64,000 nucleotides of DNA from an uncultured bacterium. GTDB lineage: Bacteria > Bacillota > Clostridia > Lachnospirales > Lachnospiraceae. The DNA is taken from the NCBI GenBank assembly GCA_947073545.1, contig CAMTMP010000009.1:1-64000 (forward strand). Direction: 5' to 3'. Position 1 is the first letter of the stretch. Each line of letters begins with the position of its first letter. Below, piece by piece: positions 16,726 to 25,296 of the stretch. The translations under genes and the position numbers were made by a program. The notes beneath the pieces were generated by a model that ran no database searches, was not told the DNA's origin, and worked only from the letters and a program-made list of their open reading frames with translations.

Positions 16726-17988
16726 ATGGCATTAAGTAAAAAACCGATGACAGGTATGAAGGACATTCTCCCGGAGGAGATGGAGATCCGCGACTATGTG
16801 ATCGGCATCATCAAAGAAACCTACGGCAATTTCGGCTTTACCTCGATCGAGACGCCCTGCGTGGAAAACCTTCCCAACTTAAACTGCAAGGCGGGGGGCG
16901 AGAACGAGAAGCTGATTTTTAAAATATTGAAGCGCGGAGAGAAGCTGCGCATCGACGAAGCAAAGAGCGAGGAGGATCTGACGGACGGAGGTCTGCGCTA
17001 TGATCTGACGGTGCCTCTTGTGCGGTATTATTCCAACCACGCAAACGAGCTGCCTGCGCCGTTCAAGGCTTTGCAGATGGGAAATGTGTGGCGGGCCGAC
17101 AGGCCCCAGCGGGGACGTTACCGCCAGTTTATGCAGTGTGATATTGACATTTTGGGGGAGGCCTCGAATCTGGCGGAGATCGAGTTGATTCTGGCTACCA
17201 CCACGACCCTTGGCAGGATCGGATTCAAAGATTTTAACATCCGCATCAATGACAGGCAGATCTTAAAGGCCATGGCGGCCTACAGCGGCTTTGCACAGGA
17301 AGACTATGATCAGGTGTTTATCATTTTAGATAAGATGGATAAGATCGGCAGGGACGGTGTGGAGGCGGAGCTTCTGGAAGCCGGATTTCCGAAGGAGAAT
17401 GTGGACAAGTATCTGGCGCTCTTTGCGGGGATGGAACAGGCGGATGACGCCATCGCCTACATTGCGGAGAGACTGGAGGGCGTGCTTCCGGCAGGGGTAA
17501 AAGAGAGCTTTCAGGAGATCATAGACAGTGTGGAGGCCACCAAGGGGGACTTCTTTAAGCTGGTGTTTGATCCCACGCTGGTGCGCGGCATGTCCTACTA
17601 TACGGGCACGATCTTTGAGATTGACATGCCTCAGTTTGGCGGAAGCTGCGGCGGCGGTGGAAGATATGATAAGATGGTGGGGAAATTTACAGGAAACGAC
17701 GTGCCTGCCTGCGGTTTTTCCATCGGTTTCGAGCGGATTATCCTGCTGCTTTTGGAGAGCGGCTTCAAGGTGCCAAAGGCGGGAAAGAAAATTGCGTATC
17801 TGATGGAAAAGGGGCTGCCTTCTGAAAAGCTGTGCGAAGTGATGGCAAAAGCGCAGGAGGAGCGGGAAAAGGGAAACCAGATTCTGGTGGCCCGGATGAA
17901 TAAGAACAAGAAGTTCCAGAAGGAGCAGCTCACCGCACAGGGGTATGAGGCTTTCGAGGAATTTTACAAAGAGGAACTGAAAAGATAA
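16726..17988 (+). CDS. hisS: Histidyl-tRNA synthetase
   Basis: This 420-residue class II synthetase charges tRNA-His in the cytoplasm. Motif 2 reads 'GNVWRADRPQRGRYRQF', the histidine-binding signature is 'RGMSYYTG', and motif 3 is 'GFSIGFERI', followed by a C-terminal anticodon-binding domain. CGGAGG at 16715-16720 sets ATG 16726, although the frame is open from 16669. It is GC-rich, in contrast to the island ending 163 bp upstream, so the junction between core and island lies in this gap. aspS follows after 36 bp, the usual hisS-aspS pairing of Firmicutes. Confidence 0.95.
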   Translation: MALSKKPMTGMKDILPEEMEIRDYVIGIIKETYGNFGFTSIETPCVENLPNLNCKAGGENEKLIFKILKRGEKLRIDEAKSEEDLTDGGLRYDLTVPLVRYYSNHANELPAPFKALQMGNVWRADRPQRGRYRQFMQCDIDILGEASNLAEIELILATTTTLGRIGFKDFNIRINDRQILKAMAAYSGFAQEDYDQVFIILDKMDKIGRDGVEAELLEAGFPKENVDKYLALFAGMEQADDAIAYIAERLEGVLPAGVKESFQEIIDSVEATKGDFFKLVFDPTLVRGMSYYTGTIFEIDMPQFGGSCGGGGRYDKMVGKFTGNDVPACGFSIGFERIILLLLESGFKVPKAGKKIAYLMEKGLPSEKLCEVMAKAQEEREKGNQILVARMNKNKKFQKEQLTAQGYEAFEEFYKEELKR

Positions 17989-18024
17989 CAAAGATAACAT
18001 AACAGAAAAGAGGGAATCACAGTT

Positions 18025-19821
18025 ATGGCAGAATCAATGAAGGGTTTAACGAGGTCGCACCGCTGCGCGGAGCTTTCCATGAGCAATGTGGGGGAAGAAG
18101 TGACCGTGATGGGATGGGTGCAGAAGCAGAGGAACAAGGGCGGCATTATATTTGTGGATCTGCGCGACCGTTCCGGCATTTTGCAGATTATATTTGAGGA
18201 GAGCGACTGCGGCGCGGAGGCGTTCGCCAAGGCGGAGAAGATGAGAAGCGAGTTCGTCATCGCCGTTGTGGGCAAGGTGGAGAAGCGCTCCGGGGCTGTC
18301 AACGAGAATTTAAAGACGGGAGAGATCGAGATACGCGCTGCGCAGGTGCGCGTTTTGTCCGAATCCGAGACGCCGCCGTTTCCGGTGGAGGCGGACTCTA
18401 AGACAAAGGAAGAGATCCGTTTAAAATATCGGTATCTGGATTTGAGAAGACCGGATCTGCAGGAGAAGCTGATTCTGAGAAGTAAGATCGTCTCGGAAAT
18501 GCGCGCTTTTATGGCGAAGGAAGGCTTTCTGGAGATCGAGACGCCGATTCTGTGTAAGTCTACGCCGGAGGGAGCGAGGGACTATCTGGTGCCCAGCCGC
18601 GTGCATCCCGGCAGTTTCTATGCGCTGCCCCAGTCACCGCAGCTTTATAAGCAGCTTCTGATGTGTTCCGGTTACGACCGGTATTTCCAGATCGCCAAGT
18701 GCTTCCGGGACGAGGATCTGCGTGCGGACAGGCAGCCCGAGTTCACACAGGCGGATATGGAATTGTCTTTTGTGGATGTGGACGATGTGCTGGAAGTGAA
18801 CGAGCGGCTGATCAAACATATCTGCAAGGAGGCCATCGGGCTTGACGTGCAGCTTCCCCTGCCCCGCATGACATGGCAGGAAGCGATGGATCGTTTCGGT
18901 TCCGACAAGCCGGACACCCGCTTCGCAATGGAACTGAAAGATGTGTCAGATGTAGTGGCAGGCTGTGGCTTTGGCGTGTTTACGTCGGCCTTGGAAAGCG
19001 GCGGTTCCGTGCGCGGCTTAAATGTGAAGGGACAGGCGGCGATGCCTCGCAAAAAGATCGACGCGCTGGTGGATTTTGCGAAGGGCTACGGCGCGAAGGG
19101 GCTGGCTTACTTAAGCGTGCAGGAGGACGGCACTTATAAGTCTTCCTTTGCAAAGTTTATGACGGAGGAGGAGCTTTCGAAGCTGGTGCAGGCGATGCAG
19201 GGCGAGAAAGGCGATCTGCTTCTGTTTGCGGCCGACAAGAAAAATATCGTTTACAGCGTGCTCGGCGCGCTGCGCGTGGAGCTTGGGAAGCAGCTTGGGC
19301 TGATCGACGAGTCGCAGTTTCACTTCCTCTGGATCGTGGAATTTCCGCTTCTTGAGTGGAGCGAGGAGGAGAACCGCTTTATGGCGATGCACCATCCGTT
19401 CACGATGCCTATGGAGGAGGACTGGCAGTATATCGACTCCGATCCGGGCAGGGTGCGGGCGAAGGCTTATGATATCGTGTTAAACGGGGTGGAGCTTGGC
19501 GGCGGTTCCGTCAGAATCCATCAGGATGACATTCAGGAGAAAATGTTTGAGGTGCTGGGCTTTACAAAGGAGCAGGCCTGGGAGCAGTTCGGTTTCCTCT
19601 TAAGCGCCTTCAAGTACGGCGTGCCGCCCCACGCGGGACTCGCTTACGGCCTTGACCGTATCGTGATGCTTTTGACCCATGCGGACAGCATCCGTGAGGT
19701 GATCGCATTTCCGAAGATCAAGGATGCGTCCTGCCTCATGACGGAGGCACCCGGCACGGTGGATGAGAAGCAGCTTGCGGAGCTGCAGATTGCGATCACA
19801 CCTGCGCCGGAAAAGGAATAA
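18025..19821 (+). CDS. aspS: Aspartyl-tRNA synthetase, bacterial type
   Basis: This 598-residue class IIb synthetase has an N-terminal OB-fold anticodon domain ('VTVMGWVQKQRNKGGIIFVD'), motif 2 'CFRDEDLRADRQPEFTQ', the bacterial GAD insertion domain in the middle, and motif 3 'GLAYGLDRIVMLL' near the C-terminus. Its length matches the bacterial family. It probably shares the hisS transcript. Whether it is discriminating or also charges tRNA-Asn cannot be read from the sequence. Confidence 0.95.
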   Translation: MAESMKGLTRSHRCAELSMSNVGEEVTVMGWVQKQRNKGGIIFVDLRDRSGILQIIFEESDCGAEAFAKAEKMRSEFVIAVVGKVEKRSGAVNENLKTGEIEIRAAQVRVLSESETPPFPVEADSKTKEEIRLKYRYLDLRRPDLQEKLILRSKIVSEMRAFMAKEGFLEIETPILCKSTPEGARDYLVPSRVHPGSFYALPQSPQLYKQLLMCSGYDRYFQIAKCFRDEDLRADRQPEFTQADMELSFVDVDDVLEVNERLIKHICKEAIGLDVQLPLPRMTWQEAMDRFGSDKPDTRFAMELKDVSDVVAGCGFGVFTSALESGGSVRGLNVKGQAAMPRKKIDALVDFAKGYGAKGLAYLSVQEDGTYKSSFAKFMTEEELSKLVQAMQGEKGDLLLFAADKKNIVYSVLGALRVELGKQLGLIDESQFHFLWIVEFPLLEWSEEENRFMAMHHPFTMPMEEDWQYIDSDPGRVRAKAYDIVLNGVELGGGSVRIHQDDIQEKMFEVLGFTKEQAWEQFGFLLSAFKYGVPPHAGLAYGLDRIVMLLTHADSIREVIAFPKIKDASCLMTEAPGTVDEKQLAELQIAITPAPEKE

Positions 19822-19866
19822 GACGGCGGAAGAACTTGCAAAGAGTAGTGCGGAAAAGAGGGTAAT

Positions 19867-20796
19867 ATGGCGGAACAAAAAACAGATAACAAGGCGTTGG
19901 AACAGGCGATCGAGGCTTTTCGCGCGGATAAGGAGAAAGACAGCTATGTGAAGGTGATGGAGCTTTTGGAGAAATCCATTGTGCTTGTGCCTGCCATACC
20001 GCCGAAGGATATTGACCCGGCTCTCATGGAGCAGTTGAAAGCGGGAAAGCCGGTGCAGTTTCCCAAGGATACGAAGATCGTTCCCTGTCTGCTGCGCAAG
20101 GAGACGGGAGAGCAGGCGCTTCCCATCTTTACCTCGCCGGAGCAGATTCCGGAGGATAAGAGGAGTCCTATGGTGATGGCCATGCCTTTTATGGGAGTGG
20201 TCTCCATGGCCGCGGCCAATCAGGATAAGGTGGAGGAAGTTGTGGTCAATCCTTTTACCGGTATGATGGTCTTAAATAAGTCGGTTTTAGAGATTGCGGA
20301 AAAGCGCAGAAAGGCAGCCGGGCAGATTAAGACGGTCCAGTTGACGCAGGAGCAGTTTAGGGATCTGGCCCATAACAGGGTGTCGCTTTTCCTTCTGCCT
20401 AAATTCTTGTTTGAACAGAAAGAAGCGGGGCTTAAGAGGCTGCAGCAGGAGGAGGGCACGTTTCTTCTGCAGCTTTACGACGAGGTTTACCCGAAGGGGA
20501 AAAAGAGCGGATGCAGGGCGGAGGACTTCTCCCTGATGACGCTGAATCTGTCGGATACGATACAGCTTACCCGTCTGGACCTGCCCGACGAGACGAATAA
20601 AAAGGGGCTGTGCTACCGTGTCTATGCGGTCTTTAAGAGGGACACGGAAGAGGTGCTCTACTACACGCTGGAAAACACGAAGGACGGCAATATGATCGCC
20701 AGAGTCACACAGGACGGGAAACATGAGGTGGTAGAACCCGCGCCGGACAACGGGGCGGAGATTGAGGCGATTCTGAATCTTGTGGAGCCGAGTTAA
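19867..20796 (+). CDS. SseB-family protein
   Basis: This 309-residue soluble protein has an SseB-like N-terminal domain: 'ALEQAIEAFRADKEKDSYVK' then 'CLLRKETGEQALPIFTSPEQ', the typical pattern of a short alpha-beta domain. A second, less conserved half follows. SseB is named for enhanced serine sensitivity in E. coli, and its molecular role is unknown. It starts 45 bp after aspS, so co-transcription with the synthetases is likely. Confidence 0.7.
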   Translation: MAEQKTDNKALEQAIEAFRADKEKDSYVKVMELLEKSIVLVPAIPPKDIDPALMEQLKAGKPVQFPKDTKIVPCLLRKETGEQALPIFTSPEQIPEDKRSPMVMAMPFMGVVSMAAANQDKVEEVVVNPFTGMMVLNKSVLEIAEKRRKAAGQIKTVQLTQEQFRDLAHNRVSLFLLPKFLFEQKEAGLKRLQQEEGTFLLQLYDEVYPKGKKSGCRAEDFSLMTLNLSDTIQLTRLDLPDETNKKGLCYRVYAVFKRDTEEVLYYTLENTKDGNMIARVTQDGKHEVVEPAPDNGAEIEAILNLVEPS

Positions 20797-20814
20797 GGCA
20801 GCGAAATGCCATAG

Positions 20815-20910
20815 GACCAAACGGGTGAGTCTTGGGAGAGCACAAGAAAAACGGACGGCGTAACGTTTGGGGACCGAAAAGGTGAGTTTGGGGGCGCATA
20901 AGAAAAACGG
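20815..20910 (+). repeat. Imperfect 40-bp direct repeat between sseB-like gene and gph
   Basis: Two copies of a roughly 40-bp unit lie at 20815-20854 and 20872-20910. Both contain ggtgagt in the middle and end in aagaaaaacgg. They are separated by 17 bp. No open frame or RNA family is recognised. This looks like a local duplication in the spacer. Confidence 0.7.
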
Positions 20911-20942
20911 CGCATGTCCCGGACAGGAAGGAAAAGGACGGC

Positions 20943-21611
20943 ATGAGAGATACGGTTATCTTTGATTTGGACGGGACACTCCTCGACACGCTGGAGGATT
21001 TGACGGACAGCGTCAATTACGCCATGAAAAAGTTTGGCTTTCCCGTGCACACGATTGAGGAGATACGCACCTTTGTGGGGAACGGCGCGCCCAAGCTCTT
21101 GGAGCGCAGCATACCGAACGGTGTGGCAAATCCTGACTACGAGGCTGCGCTGGCAGCCTTTAAGGCGCATTATGCCGAGCACTGCGAGGACAAGACAAAA
21201 CCCTATGAAGGGGTGACGGAGACGCTTGCCGAATTAAAGCGGCAGGGGTATCATCTCGCCGTTGTCTCCAATAAATTCGACGGTGCGGTGAAAAAGCTGT
21301 GTAAAAAATACTTTGGGGAATATATAACGGTCTCTATCGGGGAGAGCGCGGAGGTCAAGAGAAAGCCTGCGCCCGATACGGTGTACCGGGCGCTTCGTGA
21401 ACTTGGATGTGACGGCTCCCGCGCGGTTTACGTGGGAGATTCCGAAGTGGATATTCAGACGGCGAAAAATGCGTCGCTGCCCTGTATCAGTGTTACATGG
21501 GGATTCCGCACCGAAGAAAAGCTGCGGAGCGAGGGCGCGCTGGATGAGTTTTTTGTCAGGACTCCTCAGACGCTTGTGTCCCTTCTGGCTCGTCTTCGGT
21601 TGGAAGGGTAA
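20943..21611 (+). CDS. gph: HAD-family phosphoglycolate phosphatase-like protein
   Basis: This 222-residue HAD hydrolase begins MRDTVIFDLDGTLLDTLEDL, containing the DxDGT nucleophile motif (Asp9, Asp11). Motif II is 'VVSNK', and motifs III-IV are 'KRKPAPD' and 'YVGDSEVD'. The four-helix cap type fits Gph/PGPase-like enzymes that dephosphorylate 2-phosphoglycolate or similar small phosphates. The exact substrate cannot be read. Its 3' end overlaps the convergent CNNM-type gene by 56 bp. Confidence 0.85.
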   Translation: MRDTVIFDLDGTLLDTLEDLTDSVNYAMKKFGFPVHTIEEIRTFVGNGAPKLLERSIPNGVANPDYEAALAAFKAHYAEHCEDKTKPYEGVTETLAELKRQGYHLAVVSNKFDGAVKKLCKKYFGEYITVSIGESAEVKRKPAPDTVYRALRELGCDGSRAVYVGDSEVDIQTAKNASLPCISVTWGFRTEEKLRSEGALDEFFVRTPQTLVSLLARLRLEG

Positions 21612-22848
21612 TCAGCACTTTCACGATATGGTTATTTTTGATGCCGCAGGCCCGCAGGGTGATGCCGTTTTCTAAGGCGATGGTTTCCTGATCCTGCGGC
21701 AGACGGTCAAGCTGCTCGATCATAAGACCGCCGATGGAATCATAGTCTTCGGAATCCAGAGAGACGTTGAGCGCATCGCTTAAGTCGTCCAGCTTCATGC
21801 CGCCTTCTACCAGATATTGGCCTTCCTCCGTTTCCTGAATCAGTTCTTCTTCGTCCGCGTCGTACTCGTCGCGGATTTCTCCTACCAGCTCCTCTATCAT
21901 ATCTTCCATGGTGATCATACCGACCGTGGCGCCGTATTCGCTTAAGACGAAGGCGATACTGCTGGACTTTTCACGGATTTCCATTAACAGGTCCGATACG
22001 TTCTTGTATTCATAAGTATAGTAGGCCTCGCGCAAAATCTTCTTGAGGCTGAATTTTTCCTTGTCCTTTACCAGAATAAAATCCTTGATATTGACAATGC
22101 CGATGATGTGGTCCGGATCTTCGTCATATACCGGAAGGCGCGTAAACATGCAGGACTGAAAGGTAGAGAGCAGTTCCTGATAGCTCGCGCTCAGAGGAAC
22201 CGTGGTCATCTGGATGCGGGGGATCATGATATCTTTCGCGACGGTGTCACCGAAATCAAACACGTTGTAAATGAGCGTCCGCTCCTCCGACTCGATCACG
22301 CCGCCCTCATGGCTTACGTCCACATAGGTCTTCAATTCTTTCTCGGTGATGCTGAAATTGTTTCCCTCCGAGCTGATATGTAACAGGCGCAGAATCCAGT
22401 TAGAGAGCATGTCCACCAGAAAGATAACCGGCGTAAGCAGTGTCATCAACAGGCGGATCATTGGTCCGAACATGAGCGCAATAGGTTCGGCGCGCTGCAT
22501 AGCCCATGTCTTGGGGATGATTTCGCCAAACATCAGAATGACAAAGGTCAGAATGCCAGTGGCGATTCCCACAGCCTTATTGCCCCAGAGACTGATTGCC
22601 AAAGTAGTCGTCAGAGAGGAAGCGGACAGATTGACAATGTTGTTGCCAATCAGGATGGCGCTCAGCATTTTGCCATACTGGTCTAAAATGGCGAGCACAC
22701 GGATGGCTCCCTTGTGGTCTTCTTCGGCTAAGGTGCGCAGACGCACTCTGTTGACGGTCGAAAAGGCAGTCTCGGACGAGGAGAAAAAGGCCGATAAGAG
22801 CACGAGCACTCCCAGCGAGACGAGTTGTATGACACCTGTGGTATCCAA
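21556..22848 (-). CDS. CNNM/HlyC-CorC family transport protein (DUF21-CBS-CorC)
   Basis: This 430-residue membrane protein has an N-terminal DUF21 (CNNM) domain with four hydrophobic segments in residues 1-190, a CBS pair at about 205-325 ('IMIPRIQMTTVPLSASYQEL'), and a C-terminal CorC_HlyC domain ('YLVEGGMKLDDLSDAL'). Family members are linked to Mg2+/Co2+ efflux; older annotations call them hemolysins. It starts with TTG at 22848, supported by GGAGTG at about 22856-22861. Its own promoter lies upstream. The last 56 bp overlap the end of gph tail to tail. Confidence 0.88.
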   Translation of the reverse strand: MDTTGVIQLVSLGVLVLLSAFFSSSETAFSTVNRVRLRTLAEEDHKGAIRVLAILDQYGKMLSAILIGNNIVNLSASSLTTTLAISLWGNKAVGIATGILTFVILMFGEIIPKTWAMQRAEPIALMFGPMIRLLMTLLTPVIFLVDMLSNWILRLLHISSEGNNFSITEKELKTYVDVSHEGGVIESEERTLIYNVFDFGDTVAKDIMIPRIQMTTVPLSASYQELLSTFQSCMFTRLPVYDEDPDHIIGIVNIKDFILVKDKEKFSLKKILREAYYTYEYKNVSDLLMEIREKSSSIAFVLSEYGATVGMITMEDMIEELVGEIRDEYDADEEELIQETEEGQYLVEGGMKLDDLSDALNVSLDSEDYDSIGGLMIEQLDRLPQDQETIALENGITLRACGIKNNHIVKVLITLPTEDEPEGTQASEES

Positions 22849-22883
22849 TGATTTTCACTCCTTTACCATATCTATAATCAAAA

Positions 22884-22912
22884 ATATTAGTATAAGAACA
22901 AGATTGTGTCAA
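22884..22912 (-). promoter_or_regulatory. Promoter of the CNNM-type gene
   Basis: On the minus strand TTGACA (plus 22907-22912), a 17-bp spacer and TAATAT (plus 22884-22889) form a near-consensus sigma-A promoter. It lies 36 bp before the TTG start. Confidence 0.75.
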
Positions 22913-22973
22913 GTTTTAATGCGTGCGGGAATACATATTTATAAGAGAGAAGAGAAAGGACAAGGGGGTTATC

Positions 22974-23348
22974 ATGGGAAAAAAGGATTTATATATGGAA
23001 AAGGCCGTCTTTATCATTAAATGTATGCTGGGCGCGTACATTCTGACAGCGGGGCTTCTGCTTCTGCTTGCGTTTATGCTGTACCGTTTCGGTTTGTCCG
23101 AGAAGGTGGTTTCCATCTGTATCATAGCGGTCTACATTATCGTTACTTTTCTGGCGGGACTGCTAGCGGGGAAGAAGGAGAAGCGGAAGAAATTCCTGTG
23201 GGGACTTGTCATGGGTGCGATGTACTTCGGTATTCTGGTGGTCGTGTCCCTTGCGGTGAACAAAGGCGTGGAGGATATCGCGGGAAATATGATGACGGTC
23301 TTTTTCCTCTGCGCCGGCAGCGGTATGCTCGGAGGGATGGTGAGCTGA
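22974..23348 (+). CDS. TIGR04086-like small membrane protein
   Basis: This 124-residue protein has four hydrophobic segments (about residues 12-35, 44-64, 70-90 and 100-122) and a basic loop 'AGKKEKRKKF' between the second and third. It resembles the TIGR04086 family of four-helix membrane proteins, which in Clostridia lies upstream of the SCIFF genes. No function is known. ATG 22974 has AAGGGGG at 22962-22968; an upstream open frame to 22923 is less likely. Confidence 0.7.
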   Translation: MGKKDLYMEKAVFIIKCMLGAYILTAGLLLLLAFMLYRFGLSEKVVSICIIAVYIIVTFLAGLLAGKKEKRKKFLWGLVMGAMYFGILVVVSLAVNKGVEDIAGNMMTVFFLCAGSGMLGGMVS

Positions 23349-23401
23349 CCCACCAGTTCAGCCAGACCTTCGTCTGACCGGCAAATCATGCCAGCATGAA
23401 T

Positions 23402-23430
23402 TTGACGGGCGAAAAGTTTTGTGCTATACT
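23402..23430 (+). promoter_or_regulatory. Promoter of the SCIFF operon
   Basis: TTGACG (23402-23407), a 17-bp spacer and TATACT (23425-23430) lie 43 bp before the scfA start. A small hairpin (cagac-cttc-gtctg near 23364) precedes it. Confidence 0.75.
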
Positions 23431-23473
23431 GTCTAAAGTTATGAGCAAGTTTATACATAAGGAGGATACACCG

Positions 23474-23617
23474 GTGAAACATATTAAGACCTTATCTACC
23501 AGAGATCTGAAGGAGTCCATGAAGAAGGGCGGCTGCGGCGAGTGCCAGACATCCTGCCAGTCTGCATGTAAGACTTCCTGCACCGTAGGAAACCAGAGCT
23601 GCGAGAAGGCGAGATAG
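23474..23617 (+). CDS. scfA: SCIFF precursor peptide (six cysteines in forty-five)
   Basis: The 47-residue peptide starts MKHIKTLSTRDLKESMKKGG and then carries six cysteines at 21, 24, 28, 32, 36 and 43. This is the SCIFF ranthipeptide precursor, almost universal in Clostridia. The partner radical-SAM enzyme joins Cys sulfur to a Thr carbon by a thioether bond. The GTG start at 23474 is set by AAGGAGG at 23459-23465. A longer frame from 23396 exists but has no ribosome site and covers the promoter. The cellular role of mature SCIFF is not settled. Confidence 0.95.
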   Translation: MKHIKTLSTRDLKESMKKGGCGECQTSCQSACKTSCTVGNQSCEKAR

Positions 23618-23797
23618 TTTCCGTTTGCGCTGGCGCAGGCTATTCGCGCCGACGTTTCGCATCAGAAGAAAAGATCAGGAAAAGACAGGCCCGGCATGCG
23701 GCGCATGACGGGTCTGCTTGTACGTTATGCAGCAGTTTGGCAGGGGCGGCGGACGCGGGCCGGACTGCGATCAAAGACAGAAGTCAGGAGAATCATT

Positions 23798-25246
23798 GTG
23801 ATACATCAATATATAAGCAACGGTTACCATATTGTGATGGACGTAAACAGCGGCAGTGTTCATGTGATGGACAAGCCTGCCTATGACACCGTTCCGGTCG
23901 TGGAGCGGCTGCTTCGGCAGGGAATAGAAAAGCGGGAGGAGATCGCCCGCACGGTGGCAGAGGAGTTGTCCATGGACCGTCCCGTGGCGGAGGAGACGGT
24001 GGAGGAAATCCTGTATTTGAAGGAGCAGGGACAGCTTTTTACGGAGGATATCTATGAGAAATACATAGACGCCTTTCAAAATCGGGAGACCGTGGTGAAG
24101 GCGCTCTGCCTGCATATCGCCCACGACTGTAATCTGGCCTGCAGATACTGTTTTGCAGGGGAGGGGGAGTACCACGGCAGACGGGCGCTGATGAGCCTGG
24201 AAGTGGGAAAAAAAGCGCTGGATTTCCTTGTGGCCAATTCCGGCAGCCGGGTGAATCTGGAGGTGGATTTCTTCGGCGGCGAGCCGCTTATGAACTGGCA
24301 GGTGGTGAAAGATCTGGTGGCTTACGGCAGATCCCTTGAGGAGCCGCACCACAAGAAATTCCGTTTTACCCTGACCACCAACGGTGTGCTGCTTGACGAT
24401 GAGATTTTGGGATTTGCAAACAGGGAAATGGCAAATCTTGTTTTAAGCATAGACGGCAGGAAGGAAATCCACGATCTGATGCGGCCCCACCGCGGCGGAC
24501 AGGGCAGTTACGATGAGATCCTCCCGAAATATAAGAGGGCGGCAGAGAGCAGGAATCAGATGAACTACTATGTGCGGGGCACATACACTCACAACAACAC
24601 CGACTTTGCTGCGGATGTGATTCATCTGGCAGACGAGGGCTTTGAGCAGATCTCGGTGGAGCCTGTGGTGGCGGAGAAAAAAGAAGATTATGCCCTTCGC
24701 ATGGAGGATGTACCCAAGCTCCTTTCCGAGTATGACAGGCTTGCTTTGGAATATATTCGCAGAAAAAGGGAAGGAAAGGGTTTTCAATTCTTTCATTTTA
24801 TGATAGATTTAGAAGGTGGCCCTTGCGTGGCAAAGAGACTGTCAGGCTGCGGGTCAGGTACGGAGTATCTGGCGGTTACCCCCTGGGGAGATCTTTATCC
24901 CTGTCATCAGTTTGTGGGGCAGGAAGAATTTCTCATGGGAAATGTGGACGAGGGGATTGTCCGGGAGGATCTGCGGGATCAGTTTAAAGCGTGCAATGTC
25001 TACGCGAAGAAGGCGTGCAGGGATTGTTTCGCGAAATTTTATTGCAGTGGCGGCTGCGCGGCCAACGCTTACCATGAGAGCGGTGACGTGAACGGTTCCT
25101 ATGAGTTGGGGTGTGAACTACAGCGGAAGCGTGTCGAATGTGCGATTATGATAAAAGCGGCGCTTGCCGATAAGGAATCATCGCTCGGCAGCGATGATGT
25201 GAGTATGCCTGTGGCAAACTCTGAGAATGCTTCGCATTCTCCTTAA
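23798..25246 (+). CDS. scfB: SCIFF radical-SAM maturase (thioether-forming)
   Basis: This 482-residue radical-SAM enzyme begins MIHQYISNGYHIVMDVNSGS, has the 4Fe-4S motif 'CNLACRYC', and a C-terminal SPASM domain with 'CHQF' and 'CRDCFAKFYCSGGC' for auxiliary clusters. It installs the thioether cross-link in the SCIFF peptide encoded 180 bp upstream. GTG 23798 is chosen because AGGAG lies at 23785-23789; the open frame continues upstream without a good start. The last 25 or so residues (from about 458) are encoded by a dispersed palindromic repeat and end 'NSENASHSP', so the C-terminus has probably been replaced. Confidence 0.93.
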   Translation: MIHQYISNGYHIVMDVNSGSVHVMDKPAYDTVPVVERLLRQGIEKREEIARTVAEELSMDRPVAEETVEEILYLKEQGQLFTEDIYEKYIDAFQNRETVVKALCLHIAHDCNLACRYCFAGEGEYHGRRALMSLEVGKKALDFLVANSGSRVNLEVDFFGGEPLMNWQVVKDLVAYGRSLEEPHHKKFRFTLTTNGVLLDDEILGFANREMANLVLSIDGRKEIHDLMRPHRGGQGSYDEILPKYKRAAESRNQMNYYVRGTYTHNNTDFAADVIHLADEGFEQISVEPVVAEKKEDYALRMEDVPKLLSEYDRLALEYIRRKREGKGFQFFHFMIDLEGGPCVAKRLSGCGSGTEYLAVTPWGDLYPCHQFVGQEEFLMGNVDEGIVREDLRDQFKACNVYAKKACRDCFAKFYCSGGCAANAYHESGDVNGSYELGCELQRKRVECAIMIKAALADKESSLGSDDVSMPVANSENASHSP

Positions 25247-25264
25247 ATGATTTACACAGTTGCG
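25169..25264 (+). repeat. Dispersed palindromic repeat, copy 1 (inside the 3' end of scfB)
   Basis: This 96-bp segment matches the reverse complement of 56634-56729. The central 45 bp differ at one position. It contains the stem gagaatgc-ttc-gcattctc and further small palindromes (cgctcggcagcg). It runs through the scfB stop codon into the spacer before secDF. Confidence 0.85.
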
Positions 25265-25296
25265 TTTTTCGAATTATGAACAAAGGAGAGTTAGAA

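Noticed and set aside
17326-18000. Minus-strand 224-residue frame opposite hisS
   Set aside because: It is the antisense shadow of a clear hisS gene with all motifs, and has no ribosome site or recognised domain.
23396-23473. Longer N-terminus for the SCIFF peptide
   Set aside because: The extension overlaps the promoter and lacks a ribosome site, while GTG 23474 has AAGGAGG at good spacing.
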